Shown here: one piece after another, positions 8,028-17,709 of the stretch
How positions within the stretch are numbered: the stretch's first letter is position 1
How the letters are laid out: each line of letters starts with the position of its first letter
NCBI RefSeq assembly: GCF_023051105.1
Contig: NZ_JALKIL010000043.1
Span: 1-41,486, forward strand
Source: Anaerobiospirillum sp. NML120449
GTDB lineage: Bacteria; Pseudomonadota; Gammaproteobacteria; Enterobacterales; Succinivibrionaceae
Length of the DNA: 41,486 bases
Direction: 5' to 3'
Notes under the pieces: generated by a model
Told to the model about the DNA's origin: nothing
The model's database searches: none
The model's input: only the letters and a program-made list of their open reading frames with translations
Program-made: the position numbers and the translations under genes

Positions 8028-10160
8028 ATGAGCAAAACCATTGCCTTAATTGGTAATCAGAACTGCGGTAAGACCACTTTATTCAATTGCCTGACCGGCT
8101 CCAATCAGTATGTGGGCAACTGGCCTGGTGTTACTCTGGACAAGAGTACCGGCTTTATCTCATCCCGCAACATCAAGGTAGCTGACCTTCCTGGTCTTTA
8201 TTCCCTTTCCCCTTACTCTCCTGAGGAAATCGTATCCCGTGATTTCCTGCTGAGTGGCGACTATGACGTTATCGTCAACATTGTCGATGCCACCCACCTT
8301 GAGCGTTCCCTTTCCCTGACCTGTGAGCTGCTTTCTTTCAAGCGCCCTATGGTTATTGCCATCAACATGATGGACCTTGCCCGCAAGGAAAACATCACCA
8401 TCAACACCAGTGCTCTGAGTGAGCGTTTTGGCGTACCTGTTGTTGCCATTTCCGCTGCCCACGAGGAGGGTCTTGATGATCTCTTTGCTGCAGTTGAAAA
8501 GGCTCATGTAACCAGCAGCACTTACTATGATGAGAAGCTTGGCAGCAGCGTTGCCAGCGTTGCTGCTGCCGTTCCAGATGTTGAGTTTGAGGGCGGCCGC
8601 AACTTTATCGCCCTGTCTCTGCTCCAGCACGACAAGGCCTACATGGCAGCCTATGCTGACAATGAAAAGCTCCTGACTGAGGTCAACCGTCAAATCATGT
8701 CTCTGGAGAAGGAGTTCTCCACTGATGTTGAAAGCCTGGTTGCCCAGGAGCGTTATGCCTGGATTGACGGCATTATCAAGGACAGCGTTACCAAAGGTGA
8801 GGGCCGTTACAACAGCCTGTCGAAGCGCATTGATGATATTGTCACCAACCGTTTCCTGGCCATTCCAATCTTCGTTTTCATCGTTTACATAGTCTACTAT
8901 CTGGCCGTAAGCACCATTGGTACCATGGGTACTGATTATGCCAACGATGTACTCTTTGGCGAGTATGCCACTAATGCAGCTACTTCCGTTATGGAAAGCG
9001 TCAATGCTCCAGAGTGGCTCTCCGGTCTGGTAGTTGACGGCATTATCGGCGGTGTAGGCGCTGTTCTGGGCTTTGTACCTCAGATGATTGTGCTCTTCAT
9101 CCTGCTGTCCTTACTTGAGCAGAGCGGCTACATGACCCGTGTGGCTTTCGTTCTGGACCGCATCTTCCGTCACTTTGGTCTTTCCGGCCGCTGCTTTATC
9201 CCAATGGTCGTTGCCTCCGGCTGTGGCGTGCCTGCCATTATGGCCACCAATAACATTGATAATATCAATGAAAAGCGCATCACCATTATTACTACTACCT
9301 TTGTGCCATGCTCAGCCAAGCTGCCAATCCTTGCCATGATTGCTGCCGCTTTCTTCCCTGAGTCCACTCTGGTAGCTCCGGCTGTATACTTCCTTGCCAT
9401 TTTCTCCATTGGCTTTACTGCCTTTATCCTCAAGAAGGACTCCACTTTCAAGGAAGAGGTATCTCCATTCGTTCTTGAGATGCCTAACTACACTCTGCCT
9501 AAGCTGCGCAATGTAATGCGTTCCACCTATGAGCGCTGCCGTGCATTCGTTATCAAGGCCGGTACCGTAATTTTCGCAACTGTTGTAGTTGTATGGTTCC
9601 TGTCCAACTTCAACTTCACAGCTGACGGCTTTGGCATGGTTGAGGTTAACAACTCTCTGCTGGCTGTTATCGGTTCTGCCATTGCCTTCATCTTCATTCC
9701 TCTGGGTTTTGCCTCCTGGCAGGCTTCCGTAGCTATCTTCACCGGTCTGCTGGCCAAGGAGAATGTAGTAGGCACTCTGGCTGTTCTGCTTGGTCTGGGC
9801 GAGGTTGCCGAGGATGACGCCAGCCTTGGCGCAGCCCTCAATGGTGAGTTCACCACCTCTGCAGCTGCCATGTCCTTCCTTGCCTTCAACCTGTTCTCAA
9901 CTCCATGTATCGCAGCTCTTGGTGCCATGAAGCGTCAGCTCAACAGCCCACGTCTGTTCACCTTTGCTGTAGTCTACATGCTGGTCTTTTCTTACTGTCT
10001 TGCCATGATCATTTACGAGATTGGCGGCTTCGTAACCGGTCAGGTTCCATTCGGTCCAGGCACTGTAGTAGCAGGTGTTCTGGTACTGGTTGCCCTTTAT
10101 CTGGTATTCCGTCCAGAGCGTAAGGGTACCAGCCTGCGCATTCCTGTTAAGCAGGTCTGA
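8028..10160 (+). CDS. feoB: Ferrous iron transporter FeoB
   Basis: This 710-residue inner-membrane GTPase-transporter imports Fe2+ and is typical of anaerobic or acidic habitats. The N-terminal G domain has G1 GNQNCGKTT at 9-17, a G2 Thr in GVTLDK near 36, G3 DLPG at 53-56, G4 NMMD at 113-116 and a G5 SAA near 143. A helical linker follows, then from about 280 the membrane domain with two Gate-type regions, including SGCGVPAIMATN and FVPCSAKLPI, whose cysteines are conserved in the family. AGGAG nine bases before the ATG fixes the start. The length is a little below E. coli FeoB (773), with no break. In this organism it would supply iron for the iron-sulfur protein PflA. Confidence 0.97.
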   Translation: MSKTIALIGNQNCGKTTLFNCLTGSNQYVGNWPGVTLDKSTGFISSRNIKVADLPGLYSLSPYSPEEIVSRDFLLSGDYDVIVNIVDATHLERSLSLTCELLSFKRPMVIAINMMDLARKENITINTSALSERFGVPVVAISAAHEEGLDDLFAAVEKAHVTSSTYYDEKLGSSVASVAAAVPDVEFEGGRNFIALSLLQHDKAYMAAYADNEKLLTEVNRQIMSLEKEFSTDVESLVAQERYAWIDGIIKDSVTKGEGRYNSLSKRIDDIVTNRFLAIPIFVFIVYIVYYLAVSTIGTMGTDYANDVLFGEYATNAATSVMESVNAPEWLSGLVVDGIIGGVGAVLGFVPQMIVLFILLSLLEQSGYMTRVAFVLDRIFRHFGLSGRCFIPMVVASGCGVPAIMATNNIDNINEKRITIITTTFVPCSAKLPILAMIAAAFFPESTLVAPAVYFLAIFSIGFTAFILKKDSTFKEEVSPFVLEMPNYTLPKLRNVMRSTYERCRAFVIKAGTVIFATVVVVWFLSNFNFTADGFGMVEVNNSLLAVIGSAIAFIFIPLGFASWQASVAIFTGLLAKENVVGTLAVLLGLGEVAEDDASLGAALNGEFTTSAAAMSFLAFNLFSTPCIAALGAMKRQLNSPRLFTFAVVYMLVFSYCLAMIIYEIGGFVTGQVPFGPGTVVAGVLVLVALYLVFRPERKGTSLRIPVKQV

Positions 10161-10636
10161 CTGAACAATACAGACTCTGAAAAATCTCAGAGCTCTGACC
10201 ACCATAACAGGTGATAACGCGGCACAGGAGCAGGGTCACAACTGATGGGAGGCGGTACCCCGCCTCTGGCCATGGCTCCATAATCTGCCCGTACACAGCG
10301 GCTCCTGCCGTAAATAAAAGGCGATCGTTTCTGCCCCTGGGCAAAGCGATCGCCTTTTGCTTATGAGCCAAAGCCAGATATCCCTGCCGCCACTGCCAGA
10401 AGGCAGCCCCGGCAGCCCCGGCAGCCATCCATCAGATAGAGTACCGGCTGGCCGGACGGGCGCGCACCCTGACGCAGTTATGCCTTAAGGGCATTTGGGC
10501 GGTCTGCAGCGCCGGGTGTTCCGGGCATTGCGCGGCCGGTCATGGGCGAAAAAATTTTTTCTCTTTATCGCCTGGATCTTGAGTTTTAGGCCCAGCCTGG
10601 TCAAAATAGTAAAAATTTCCATCTGGAGTAAAAAAC
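10161..10636 (+). terminator. feoAB-ybaB gap with a strong terminator at 10317-10358
   Basis: AAAGGCGATCG pairs with CGATCGCCTTT, with flanking A and T runs, so it is bidirectional in form. It lies about 160 bases past feoB. The rest of this 476-base gap holds no gene. A GGCAGCCCC-type short repeat appears near 10400, and the last 60 bases before ybaB are AT-rich and probably hold its promoter. Confidence 0.8.
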
Positions 10637-10957
10637 ATGTTTAACATGGGCAACATGATGAAGCAGGCTCAAATGCTTCAGGAGCGTCTGGCTAAAGCTC
10701 AAGAAGAAGTCGCCAATCTGGAGTGCACTGGTGAAGCCGGTGCCGGTCTGGTAAAGGTCACTGTCAATGGTCGTCATGAGGTACGTCGTGTTTCCATCGA
10801 TGACAGCCTCCTGTCTGATGACAAGGACATGCTCGAGGATTTAATTGCAGCTGCCTGCAATGATGCCAACAGACGTGTTGAAGAGCAAAGCAAGGCCAAG
10901 ATGGAGCAGGTAACTGCCGGTATCCCATTACCACCAGGCATGAAGCTTCCTTTCTAA
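10637..10957 (+). CDS. ybaB: YbaB/EbfC family nucleoid-associated protein
   Basis: The 106-residue product matches the YbaB/EbfC family across its full length: N-terminal [19 protein letters not shown] helix, central [21 protein letters not shown] strand pair, and C-terminal helix ending in the conserved PGMKLPF. These proteins form dimers that bind DNA without strong sequence preference. In most bacteria ybaB sits between dnaX and recR. Here recR does follow, but 390 bases away beyond a hairpin and tandem repeat, and no dnaX precedes it in this window. A GGAGTAAAAAAC stretch upstream serves as ribosome binding site. Confidence 0.95.
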   Translation: MFNMGNMMKQAQMLQERLAKAQEEVANLECTGEAGAGLVKVTVNGRHEVRRVSIDDSLLSDDKDMLEDLIAAACNDANRRVEEQSKAKMEQVTAGIPLPPGMKLPF

Positions 10958-10990
10958 TGCTTTGACATGCAGGGCCCATGGCCTGAAGTG

Positions 10991-11035
10991 AAAAACCCGG
11001 TTTTCTTCAGCATAAGGCTGCGGAAACTGGGTTTT
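10991..11035 (+). terminator. Terminator between ybaB and recR
   Basis: AAAACCCGGTTTTC and GAAACTGGGTTTT form a long imperfect stem shortly after the ybaB stop. Later T-rich bases (GATGTTTTT) follow. It suggests the two genes are at least partly uncoupled. Confidence 0.65.
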
Positions 11036-11159
11036 GATGTTTTTACAGCCCTCAAACTCTATACTTATCCACTCAGCAAGCCCCTGGCTTTGCCTATCCC
11101 AACCCCCCAGCTCCCTGGTCCAGCCTGACCTGGCATGAGTCCATGCCATGGGCCATGAC

Positions 11160-11275
11160 CGTGAGTCCATTCCATGAGGCCGCTCCATGAGACCTGGACG
11201 TGAGGCCGCTCCATGAGACCTGGACGTGAGGCCGTTCCATGAGGCCTGGACGTTAGTCCATTCCATGAGGCCAGG
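11160..11275. repeat. 26-bp repeat upstream of recR
   Basis: CGTGAGGCCGCTCCATGAGACCTGGA-type units start at 11199 and 11225, with diverged copies at 11251 and, with an insertion, at 11160. The unit length equals that of the 3908-4195 array but the sequence is unrelated. It ends about 70 bases before the recR start and so occupies the region where a recR promoter should lie. Confidence 0.85.
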
Positions 11276-11347
11276 CCGGGCGAACTGTGAGGCAGTATGG
11301 GGCTGCTGGGCCGAGTGGACAGGGGCAGCTTAACTCAGGAAAAACTG

Positions 11348-11953
11348 ATGTCATCATCTACCCATCTGGACAAGCTCATTAAAGCTCTGCAGGTTCAGCC
11401 TGGCGTGGGCGGCCGTTCAGCTGCACGTATTGCCTACTATCTGCTTGATCGCAGGCGTAATGACGCCATAGAGCTGGGCAAGGTGCTGATAGAGGCCATG
11501 AACAGCATCAGACTGTGCAATTGCTGTCGCAACTACTCTGATAATGAGCTGTGCCGTATCTGCTCAAATCAGGAGAGGCATAACGCAAGGGCACTGTGCA
11601 TAGTCGAAAGCCCGTCTGATGTTGAGGCCATTGAAAACAGCAACAACTTCTTTGGTCTGTATTTTGTGCTTCACGGCCATCTCTCCCCAATTGACGGCAT
11701 AGGTGCCCGTGAGCTGGGACTGCCACTTCTGGATACGCTGCTGGCTACAGGTCAGTTTGACGAGATTATTCTGGCTACCAACCCCACCATTGAGGGCGAT
11801 GCCACAGCGTCATTTATTGCTTCTCTGGCTCAGCGTCACAACATCAGCAATATCTCCAAAATTGCCTCAGGCGTTCCTCTGGGCGGTGATCTTGATACAG
11901 TTGACCAGAAGACCCTGGCAAGCTCACTGATGAACCGCCGCCCATTTTCCTGA
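11348..11953 (+). CDS. recR: Recombination mediator protein RecR
   Basis: RecR acts with RecF/RecO to load RecA on gapped DNA. The 201-residue product, counted from the ATG at 11348, has the same length as E. coli RecR. It has the helix-hairpin-helix region (QVQPGVGGRSAARIAYYLL, near 15-33), a C4 zinc finger with Cys57, Cys60, Cys69 and Cys72, and a Toprim domain beginning CIVESPSDVEAIE near 84. The C-terminal GVPLGGDLDTVDQKTL is typical. An upstream in-frame start at 11297 would add 17 atypical residues; I prefer 11348 because CAGGA precedes it at the right distance and the family starts there. Confidence 0.95.
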   Translation: MSSSTHLDKLIKALQVQPGVGGRSAARIAYYLLDRRRNDAIELGKVLIEAMNSIRLCNCCRNYSDNELCRICSNQERHNARALCIVESPSDVEAIENSNNFFGLYFVLHGHLSPIDGIGARELGLPLLDTLLATGQFDEIILATNPTIEGDATASFIASLAQRHNISNISKIASGVPLGGDLDTVDQKTLASSLMNRRPFS

Positions 11954-12056
11954 TAAGTCCAGGCACGAACGTCCCAGGTTTTCATCTCATGTCCTGACAG
12001 GGCTGAGACCGCCTAAGTCTGGTCGTGGTATCTGTCATTTTGCTCAAGTCATTTCA

Positions 12057-12104
12057 AGTGGCCCGCTCTCAGCTCAAAGCAAGCTCAAGCGGGCCACTGT
12101 CGTT
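12057..12104 (+). terminator. Hairpin terminator after recR
   Basis: AGTGGCCCGCT pairs perfectly with AGCGGGCCACT (11 bp), followed by GTCGTTTTA, a short weak T-run. The remaining gap to htpG (12105-12304) is GC-rich with TGCCTGG-type short repetitions and no gene. Confidence 0.7.
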
Positions 12105-12304
12105 TTAGTGGGAGCAGGGCCGGGATTAATGGTTGGTGCCTGACTTTCCATGCTGCCTGGCCTGGTTGCCTGGTCTGGCTGCCTGACCTGGATGACTGGC
12201 ATGGCCTTGCCTGGAGGGAACGGCGCGCAGGGCAGGGATGAGCGGCTGGACTTACCGGTTGTGGTGGTGGCGGTGAGGTGAGGGTGAAAAAAATTAAGGT
12301 CAGT

Positions 12305-12332
12305 CTTGAAATGGTGTGTGCCCGTCCCCAGT
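12305..12332 (+). promoter_or_regulatory. Sigma-32 (RpoH) heat-shock promoter of htpG
   Basis: CTTGAAA at 12305-12311 and CCCCAGT at 12326-12332 are separated by 14 bases. The E. coli sigma-32 consensus is CTTGAAA-N11-16-CCCCATNT, so the -35 is perfect and the -10 nearly so. It lies about 235 bases upstream of htpG, a classical sigma-32 target. Confidence 0.85.
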
Positions 12333-12566
12333 TAGTAGAACAGCTGCAGGGGATGGGCTGCTGCTAGCTAATCGCGTGAGCACCATATCTGATGCTCAGG
12401 ACGATTAGCCAGCCCCGGCCATTTGCCTGCATGGTTTGTAGTTTAGTTCTGGACAATAAGGCTGCCGCATTGTGCGGCCTGCCAGAACAGAGCAACCGGC
12501 CAGATCAGGAGCAGGAGCGCGACCTCTGGTCAGCGCTTTTACTGACGGTGCCGGTGGAGATTAAAA

Positions 12567-14549
12567 ATGTCAGCTACTGTACACGGCTTTCAGACCGAAG
12601 TTACCAAGCTTTTAAACTTACTTGCTCACTCCCTGTACTCAAATAAGGAAGTTTTCTTACGTGAGCTGATTTCCAACGCCTCTGACGCTATCGACAAGCT
12701 CCACTTCATGTCCCTGACCAACCCGGAGCTTATCAAGGATGATCCTGAGTTCAAGATTCGCGTTCGTGCCGACAAGGAAACCAGCACTCTTACCATCCAG
12801 GATAACGGTCTTGGTATGACCCTTGAGGAGGCCAATGCCAACCTGGGTACCATTGCCAAGTCCGGCACTGAAGAGTTTGTAAAGAATCTCTCAGGTGATC
12901 AGGCCAGGGATTCCCAGCTTATCGGTCAGTTCGGTGTAGGCTTCTACTCTGCCTTTATCGTAGCCGACCAGGTTACCGTAATCTCCCGTTCTGCCAAGGC
13001 CACTGCTGAAGAGGGCGTACGCTGGACCTCTACCGGTAACGGTACTTTCGAGTCTGAGAACATCTCTGTTCCAGAGCGCGGCACCAAGATCATTCTGCAC
13101 ATCAAGGAAGGCAACACCGAGTTCCTGGAGAACTGGACCTTAAGAGCAGCCATCACCAAGTACTCTGACCACATCAGCACTCCTGTTGAGCTCTTTGATA
13201 CCACCTATGAAAAGGATGAGAATGCTCAGCCAGCCGAGGGTGAGGACAAGGAGCCGGAGCCAAAGGAAGTTCAGAAGTTTGTTCAGGTCAACAATGCCCA
13301 GGCCTTATGGACCCGCAATCCTAAGGAAGTTAGCGATGATGACTACAAGAGCTTCTACAAGCACGCTTTCAACGATTACTCCGACCCTCTGAGCTGGTCT
13401 CACAACAAGGTTGAGGGTGAGCTTGAGTACACCTCCTTACTGTACCTGCCATCCATGGCTCCAATGAATATGATGATGCGTGACAACCATCATGGCATCA
13501 AGCTGTATGTACAGCGTGTATTCATCATGGATGAGGGCGAGCAGTTCCTGCCATCCTACCTGCGTTTCGTACGCGGTCTGGTAGACACCAATGCTCTGCC
13601 ATTAAACGTATCCCGTGAACTCCTTCAGGAGAGCCGTGTCAGCCGCAGGTTAAAGAGCGCCATTACCAAGCGTGCTCTTAACATGATTGAGAAGCTCAGC
13701 GCTGACAAGGATCAGTACGCCAGATTCGTTGCCTCATTCAACGATGTTCTCAAGGAAGGTATTTCTGACGACCGCGAGAATGGCAACAAGATTCTCAAGC
13801 TTATCCGCTTTGCCTCTACCGAAGACTCACGTCCAGCCTGCAATGTCTCCCTGGACGACTACATCTCCCGTATGAAGGACAAGCAGAAGAACATTTACTA
13901 CATATGCGCTGACGACTATGAAAAGGCCGTCAACTCACCATACATCGAGCGTCTGAAGGCCAAGGGTATCGAAGTTCTGCTCCTGTGGAAGCAGCCTATC
14001 GATCCATGGATTACCTCTTTCCTCAATGAGTACGAGGGCAAGAAGTTTATCTCTGCCAACTCCGCCGACCTTGATCTGGGCGAGCTCGAGGACGAGCAGG
14101 ACAAGGAGAAGCGTGAGCAGGTTCAGAAGGACAATCAGGATCTGATAACCCGCTTCAAGGAGGCCCTTGGTGCTTCAGTTGAGGATGTCAGGGTAGCTGA
14201 TGGTCTGACCGAGTCTCCAGCCTGTCTGGTACAGTCTGCCACCAGCGCCGGTTTCAGCCAGCAGATGCGCTTCCTGGCAAAGATGCAGGGCTCCGAGCTG
14301 CCTGAGGAGACATTTATCCTCGAGATTAACCCTGAGCATGCTCTGGTAAAGCAGGCTTATGCCGAGCCTAACGAGACCGTCTTCAAGGACTGGGCAAGAC
14401 TGATCTTCATGCAGGCCAGCCTGGCTGACCAGGGTTCCATCAAGAATCCGCGTGAGTTCGTTGAGCTCATGAACCGTATGCTGGTAAAGGGCAGCGCCCA
14501 GGCTGAGGTTAAGGCCGAAAGCAACGGTGACAGCTCCATCGAGGCCTGA
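12567..14549 (+). CDS. htpG: Chaperone protein HtpG (bacterial Hsp90)
   Basis: This 660-residue cytosolic ATP-dependent chaperone shows all Hsp90 landmarks: the N-terminal GHKL ATPase with LFLREL-like FLRELISNASDAIDKL near 28-43, DNGLGM near 79-84 and GQFGVGFYSAFIV near 118-130, then the middle domain and C-terminal dimerisation domain. It is somewhat longer than E. coli HtpG (624), partly through an acidic Glu/Pro-rich insertion near 215-235. It ends in an unconserved Ala/Glu/Ser tail, without the MEEVD of eukaryotic Hsp90. GGTGGAG before the ATG gives the ribosome binding site. Heat induction is expected from the sigma-32 promoter upstream. Confidence 0.98.
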   Translation: MSATVHGFQTEVTKLLNLLAHSLYSNKEVFLRELISNASDAIDKLHFMSLTNPELIKDDPEFKIRVRADKETSTLTIQDNGLGMTLEEANANLGTIAKSGTEEFVKNLSGDQARDSQLIGQFGVGFYSAFIVADQVTVISRSAKATAEEGVRWTSTGNGTFESENISVPERGTKIILHIKEGNTEFLENWTLRAAITKYSDHISTPVELFDTTYEKDENAQPAEGEDKEPEPKEVQKFVQVNNAQALWTRNPKEVSDDDYKSFYKHAFNDYSDPLSWSHNKVEGELEYTSLLYLPSMAPMNMMMRDNHHGIKLYVQRVFIMDEGEQFLPSYLRFVRGLVDTNALPLNVSRELLQESRVSRRLKSAITKRALNMIEKLSADKDQYARFVASFNDVLKEGISDDRENGNKILKLIRFASTEDSRPACNVSLDDYISRMKDKQKNIYYICADDYEKAVNSPYIERLKAKGIEVLLLWKQPIDPWITSFLNEYEGKKFISANSADLDLGELEDEQDKEKREQVQKDNQDLITRFKEALGASVEDVRVADGLTESPACLVQSATSAGFSQQMRFLAKMQGSELPEETFILEINPEHALVKQAYAEPNETVFKDWARLIFMQASLADQGSIKNPREFVELMNRMLVKGSAQAEVKAESNGDSSIEA

Positions 14550-14704
14550 TAACAGTCCCGGTAAGGGCCTGATACAGACCGGCCGCTCACAGCCGGCTGG
14601 TCACAGCCGACAGACTGGCCCGGCCTGGCAGCTGCATGCAGCTCAAGCACGCGCAGCTGCCTCAGGCATGAGCGGCCAGCATATGCGACCAGTAATACAT
14701 TCTT

Positions 14705-14742
14705 AAAAAGCCCCTGCAGGAGTAATCCTGGCAGGGGCTTTA
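14705..14742 (+). terminator. Terminator between htpG and adk
   Basis: AAAGCCCCTGC-AGGA pairs with TCCT-GCAGGGGCTTT, with A and T runs on both sides. It closes htpG and separates it from adk. Confidence 0.9.
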
Positions 14743-14784
14743 TGATCCAAAAAGGGTAAAAAATCAGATATACAAGGCCAATAA

Positions 14785-15516
<732 letters not shown>

Positions 15517-15540
15517 TATAAGCTGATCAGCTGCCTGAAA

Positions 15541-15595
15541 AGAGCCCCGGAAAAGACTGCAGTTCACACTCGGTCATTTGCCCGGGGCTTTTTTT
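15541..15595 (+). terminator. Terminator after adk
   Basis: AGAGCCCCGG pairs with CCGGGGCTT across a long loop, followed by seven or more T. It lies about 25 bases past the adk stop. Confidence 0.9.
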
Positions 15596-15970
15596 ATCCC
15601 CATCAGCTCAGCCTGCACCAGAACCGCAGCCCCTGCACTGCCGTGCCCATGCTGCAGGGGTACCCCATGGGGCCGCTCCTGGCATGCTGCGCCTGCCGCA
15701 CAGCTATGACCGCAGGGCATGCGGCATGGCCATGTTGTGCAGGGCCTGCTGCACAGGGCAGGCCGCTCAGAGGCATTGTGCGCAGGCAGGGGCCAGCTGG
15801 TGCGGCGGGCTGATGACAGCGTTTTTATGGCCTGCGGGTATGGCCAGGGCAAGCCAGGGATAAAGTGTGGTATAAATACAGGGCCGTAATTGTAAGAACG
15901 TCCCAGGGAGCAAAATCCCAGGTAATTATTTTCTTTTGGGGGCAGGTACTTTGTGTCCTGAGCAAAACTG
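15596..15970. other. GC-rich gap after adk
   Basis: No gene seen up to the exported protein at 15971. The segment is rich in TGCGGC and GCAGGG words. From about 15865 it turns AT-richer (GTGGTATAAATAC near 15867), which may include the next promoter. Confidence 0.45.
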
Positions 15971-16495
15971 ATGAAATTTCCATTACTTGTTACTTCAGCT
16001 CTGATTGTCTCCAGCACCTGCTGGGCTGCCGGCAAGGCCAGTGACCCCAATGTTTCCATTCCTGATGCCGCTGTAGCCGCTTCAAGCGGAGCTCCTGCCC
16101 ATCCACTTACTGCAGCTGAGGCCCGTGAGCACAATATTCCATGCCCGGCTTTCTGGACTGTTCAGCCAAATCCAAGTGTGGAGAACTCTCTGTCTTACGT
16201 TCATGAGTCAGGCGATCTGGCCATCAGTGTGACCTATATTTCCGACAAGAGCGGTGAAACCGTTACTCCGGCTGCCTTCTCCCGTGTGGCAGCCGAGCAG
16301 ATGAGCTGCACCATGCCGGTAAAGTCCAATCTGCTCAAAAATGCCTGGGCTTTTAACTGCGATAACAATATCGAGGCTCTGGTCTATGGTGAGACCGGCA
16401 AGCTGGTGCTGCTGGGCATTTCAGGACGCAATGAAGAAACAGAGAGTCTGCTCGACAACTTCATCTCATTCCTTGATTATCAGTCCCTTCGTTAA
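15971..16495 (+). CDS. Exported protein of unknown function
   Basis: I do not recognise this 174-residue protein. It starts with a good Sec signal peptide (MKFPLLVTSALIVSSTCWAA, likely cut after CWAA), then an Ala/Ser/Pro-rich linker to about residue 45. A folded part of about 125 residues follows, containing NIPCPAFWTVQP, an AAEQMSC and a WAFNCD segment. Three mature cysteines (in PCPAF, MSCTM and NCDNN) could include one disulfide in the periplasm. The sequence before the signal cut (SSTC) is not a proper lipobox. It stands alone between adk and a long gap. Codon use resembles the neighbouring housekeeping genes, so it is likely a real gene. Confidence 0.75.
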   Translation: MKFPLLVTSALIVSSTCWAAGKASDPNVSIPDAAVAASSGAPAHPLTAAEAREHNIPCPAFWTVQPNPSVENSLSYVHESGDLAISVTYISDKSGETVTPAAFSRVAAEQMSCTMPVKSNLLKNAWAFNCDNNIEALVYGETGKLVLLGISGRNEETESLLDNFISFLDYQSLR

Positions 16496-16535
16496 TACCC
16501 GTCCCCCTGAGGTACAGGGCAGCCCACGTGCTCAC

Positions 16536-16612
16536 CAGACCTGCAGGCGCAGTGCATGCTGCACGCGCACAACAGACCTGCAGGCGCAGTGCATGCTGCA
16601 CGCGCACAACAG
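16536..16612. repeat. 37-bp perfect tandem duplication
   Basis: The unit beginning CAGACCTGCAGGCGCAGTGC recurs at 16536 and 16573 without a change and starts a third time. It also contains a near-palindrome, GTGCATGCTGCAC. It lies just after the exported-protein gene. Confidence 0.93.
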
Positions 16613-16753
16613 GTGACAGCTGCATTGGCACGTCCATGCCATGAGCAGAAGCTGCGTACCTGTGCATAGCAATGACGCTGCACACTGCCGCTGCGCGCCG
16701 GCTTTGCCCGGCAGGGTCGCAGGTCCGACTGCCAGGAGATATTTATTTTCCTC

Positions 16754-16793
16754 ACATGAAAGCCATGAGCATCACTGCCCATGGCTTTCATGT
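16754..16793. other. Perfect 14-bp inverted repeat
   Basis: ACATGAAAGCCATG (16754-16767) pairs perfectly with CATGGCTTTCATGT (16780-16793) around a 12-base loop. No T-run follows on the plus strand, so it is an RNA stem-loop or imperfect terminator rather than a clear intrinsic terminator. It is the only strong hairpin after the gene ending at 16495. Confidence 0.7.
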
Positions 16794-17096
16794 TAATAAG
16801 GCCATGAATCTCCATTACCATCAGTCAGGATGATGGTCATGGTCATAAACAGGCTGTGCAAACGGGGCTGCCCCTGTCTAATGCCATTTCAGGGGATGAC
16901 CCTGGTCATTGGAGGCAGGTCAGTTTCATGTAAGTGAGCTGGGCTTGTCAGGCATGGGCCAGCGATCTGCATGAGACAGGGAGCTGCATGGGGCGAGTGC
17001 TGCACAGTGGCTGCAGAGTCAGCGTACGGCGCGGGCCAGGGTGAGCAATAGGGCCGACTTGTCGGGGCGCAGGGCAGCGTCTATGTGCGTAATTAA

Positions 17097-17191
17097 TGTG
17101 AACAACGTTACAAAGAGCTCAAGTCAACTTGACCATGATCACATTGTCTTAATGCACAATTGCCATGTATCTGCTTTTGACGGGTTATAAT
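17097..17191 (+). promoter_or_regulatory. Putative promoter with two CRP-like sites
   Basis: TGTGA-ACAACG-TTACA (17097-17112) and CTTGA-CCATGA-TCACA (17128-17143) both fit the TGTGA-N6-TCACA layout of CRP operators, with 9 and 8 of 10 key bases. Their centres are 31 bases apart, three helical turns. A TATAAT lies at 17186-17191. If transcription starts about seven bases further on, the sites are centred near -62 and -93, the spacing of known CRP class I and tandem promoters. The -35 is poor, as expected for an activator-dependent promoter. The likely target is the regulator gene from 17710. Confidence 0.55.
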
Positions 17192-17709
17192 TGCATCACC
17201 TGACGTGCCCTTTTTGCACGCAGGAGCTGTTGATTAAATCAACAGCAGGATTGTCTGTTTTCCGCACTGCAGCTGTTCTTCTGCCGTTACCCGCCCGCAG
17301 CCCGGTCCTTGATAAGGACTCAGGAGGCTTTGTTATTGTCCCTGCATAAGGGCAGTAGCATAAAACGCTGGACAGTGCAGCGTGTATGCAGGGCTCATGG
17401 TCATTTCCTGCAGTTGTACAGGACACACCAGACTGTCCCTGGCCGTCAGAATGTGAGCTGACTTAGCCCGGGACATGGTCTGCCCATACGACCGGGGACT
17501 GTCAGTATCTCAGAACCCTGCGTTTGCGGACATGCTGTCTGAAGCCGCCTGTGCAGTCGTTAAGGCTGTTGCTGTCAGGCAGCCTGTATAAGCCCCCAGG
17601 GCAATTGTGTTAATCACAGAGTCATGCTGCTGTTCAGGACTACGCTGTTACCCGTGCTAACGCTCCGGTAATACCTGGCATGTTACTCTGATGCAACTTA
17701 CATGAGGTT
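17192..17709 (+). other. Long leader or gap with a perfect palindrome
   Basis: GCTGTTGATT-A-AATCAACAGC (17226-17246) is a perfect 21-base palindrome, just after the predicted transcription start. It could be an operator or a 5' stem-loop. The remaining 460 bases before the regulator gene show no convincing frame. A mini-frame ATG AGG TTG TGC ... TAA (17702-17725) overlaps the proposed GTG start. If the promoter above drives the regulator, the leader exceeds 500 nt. Confidence 0.45.
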
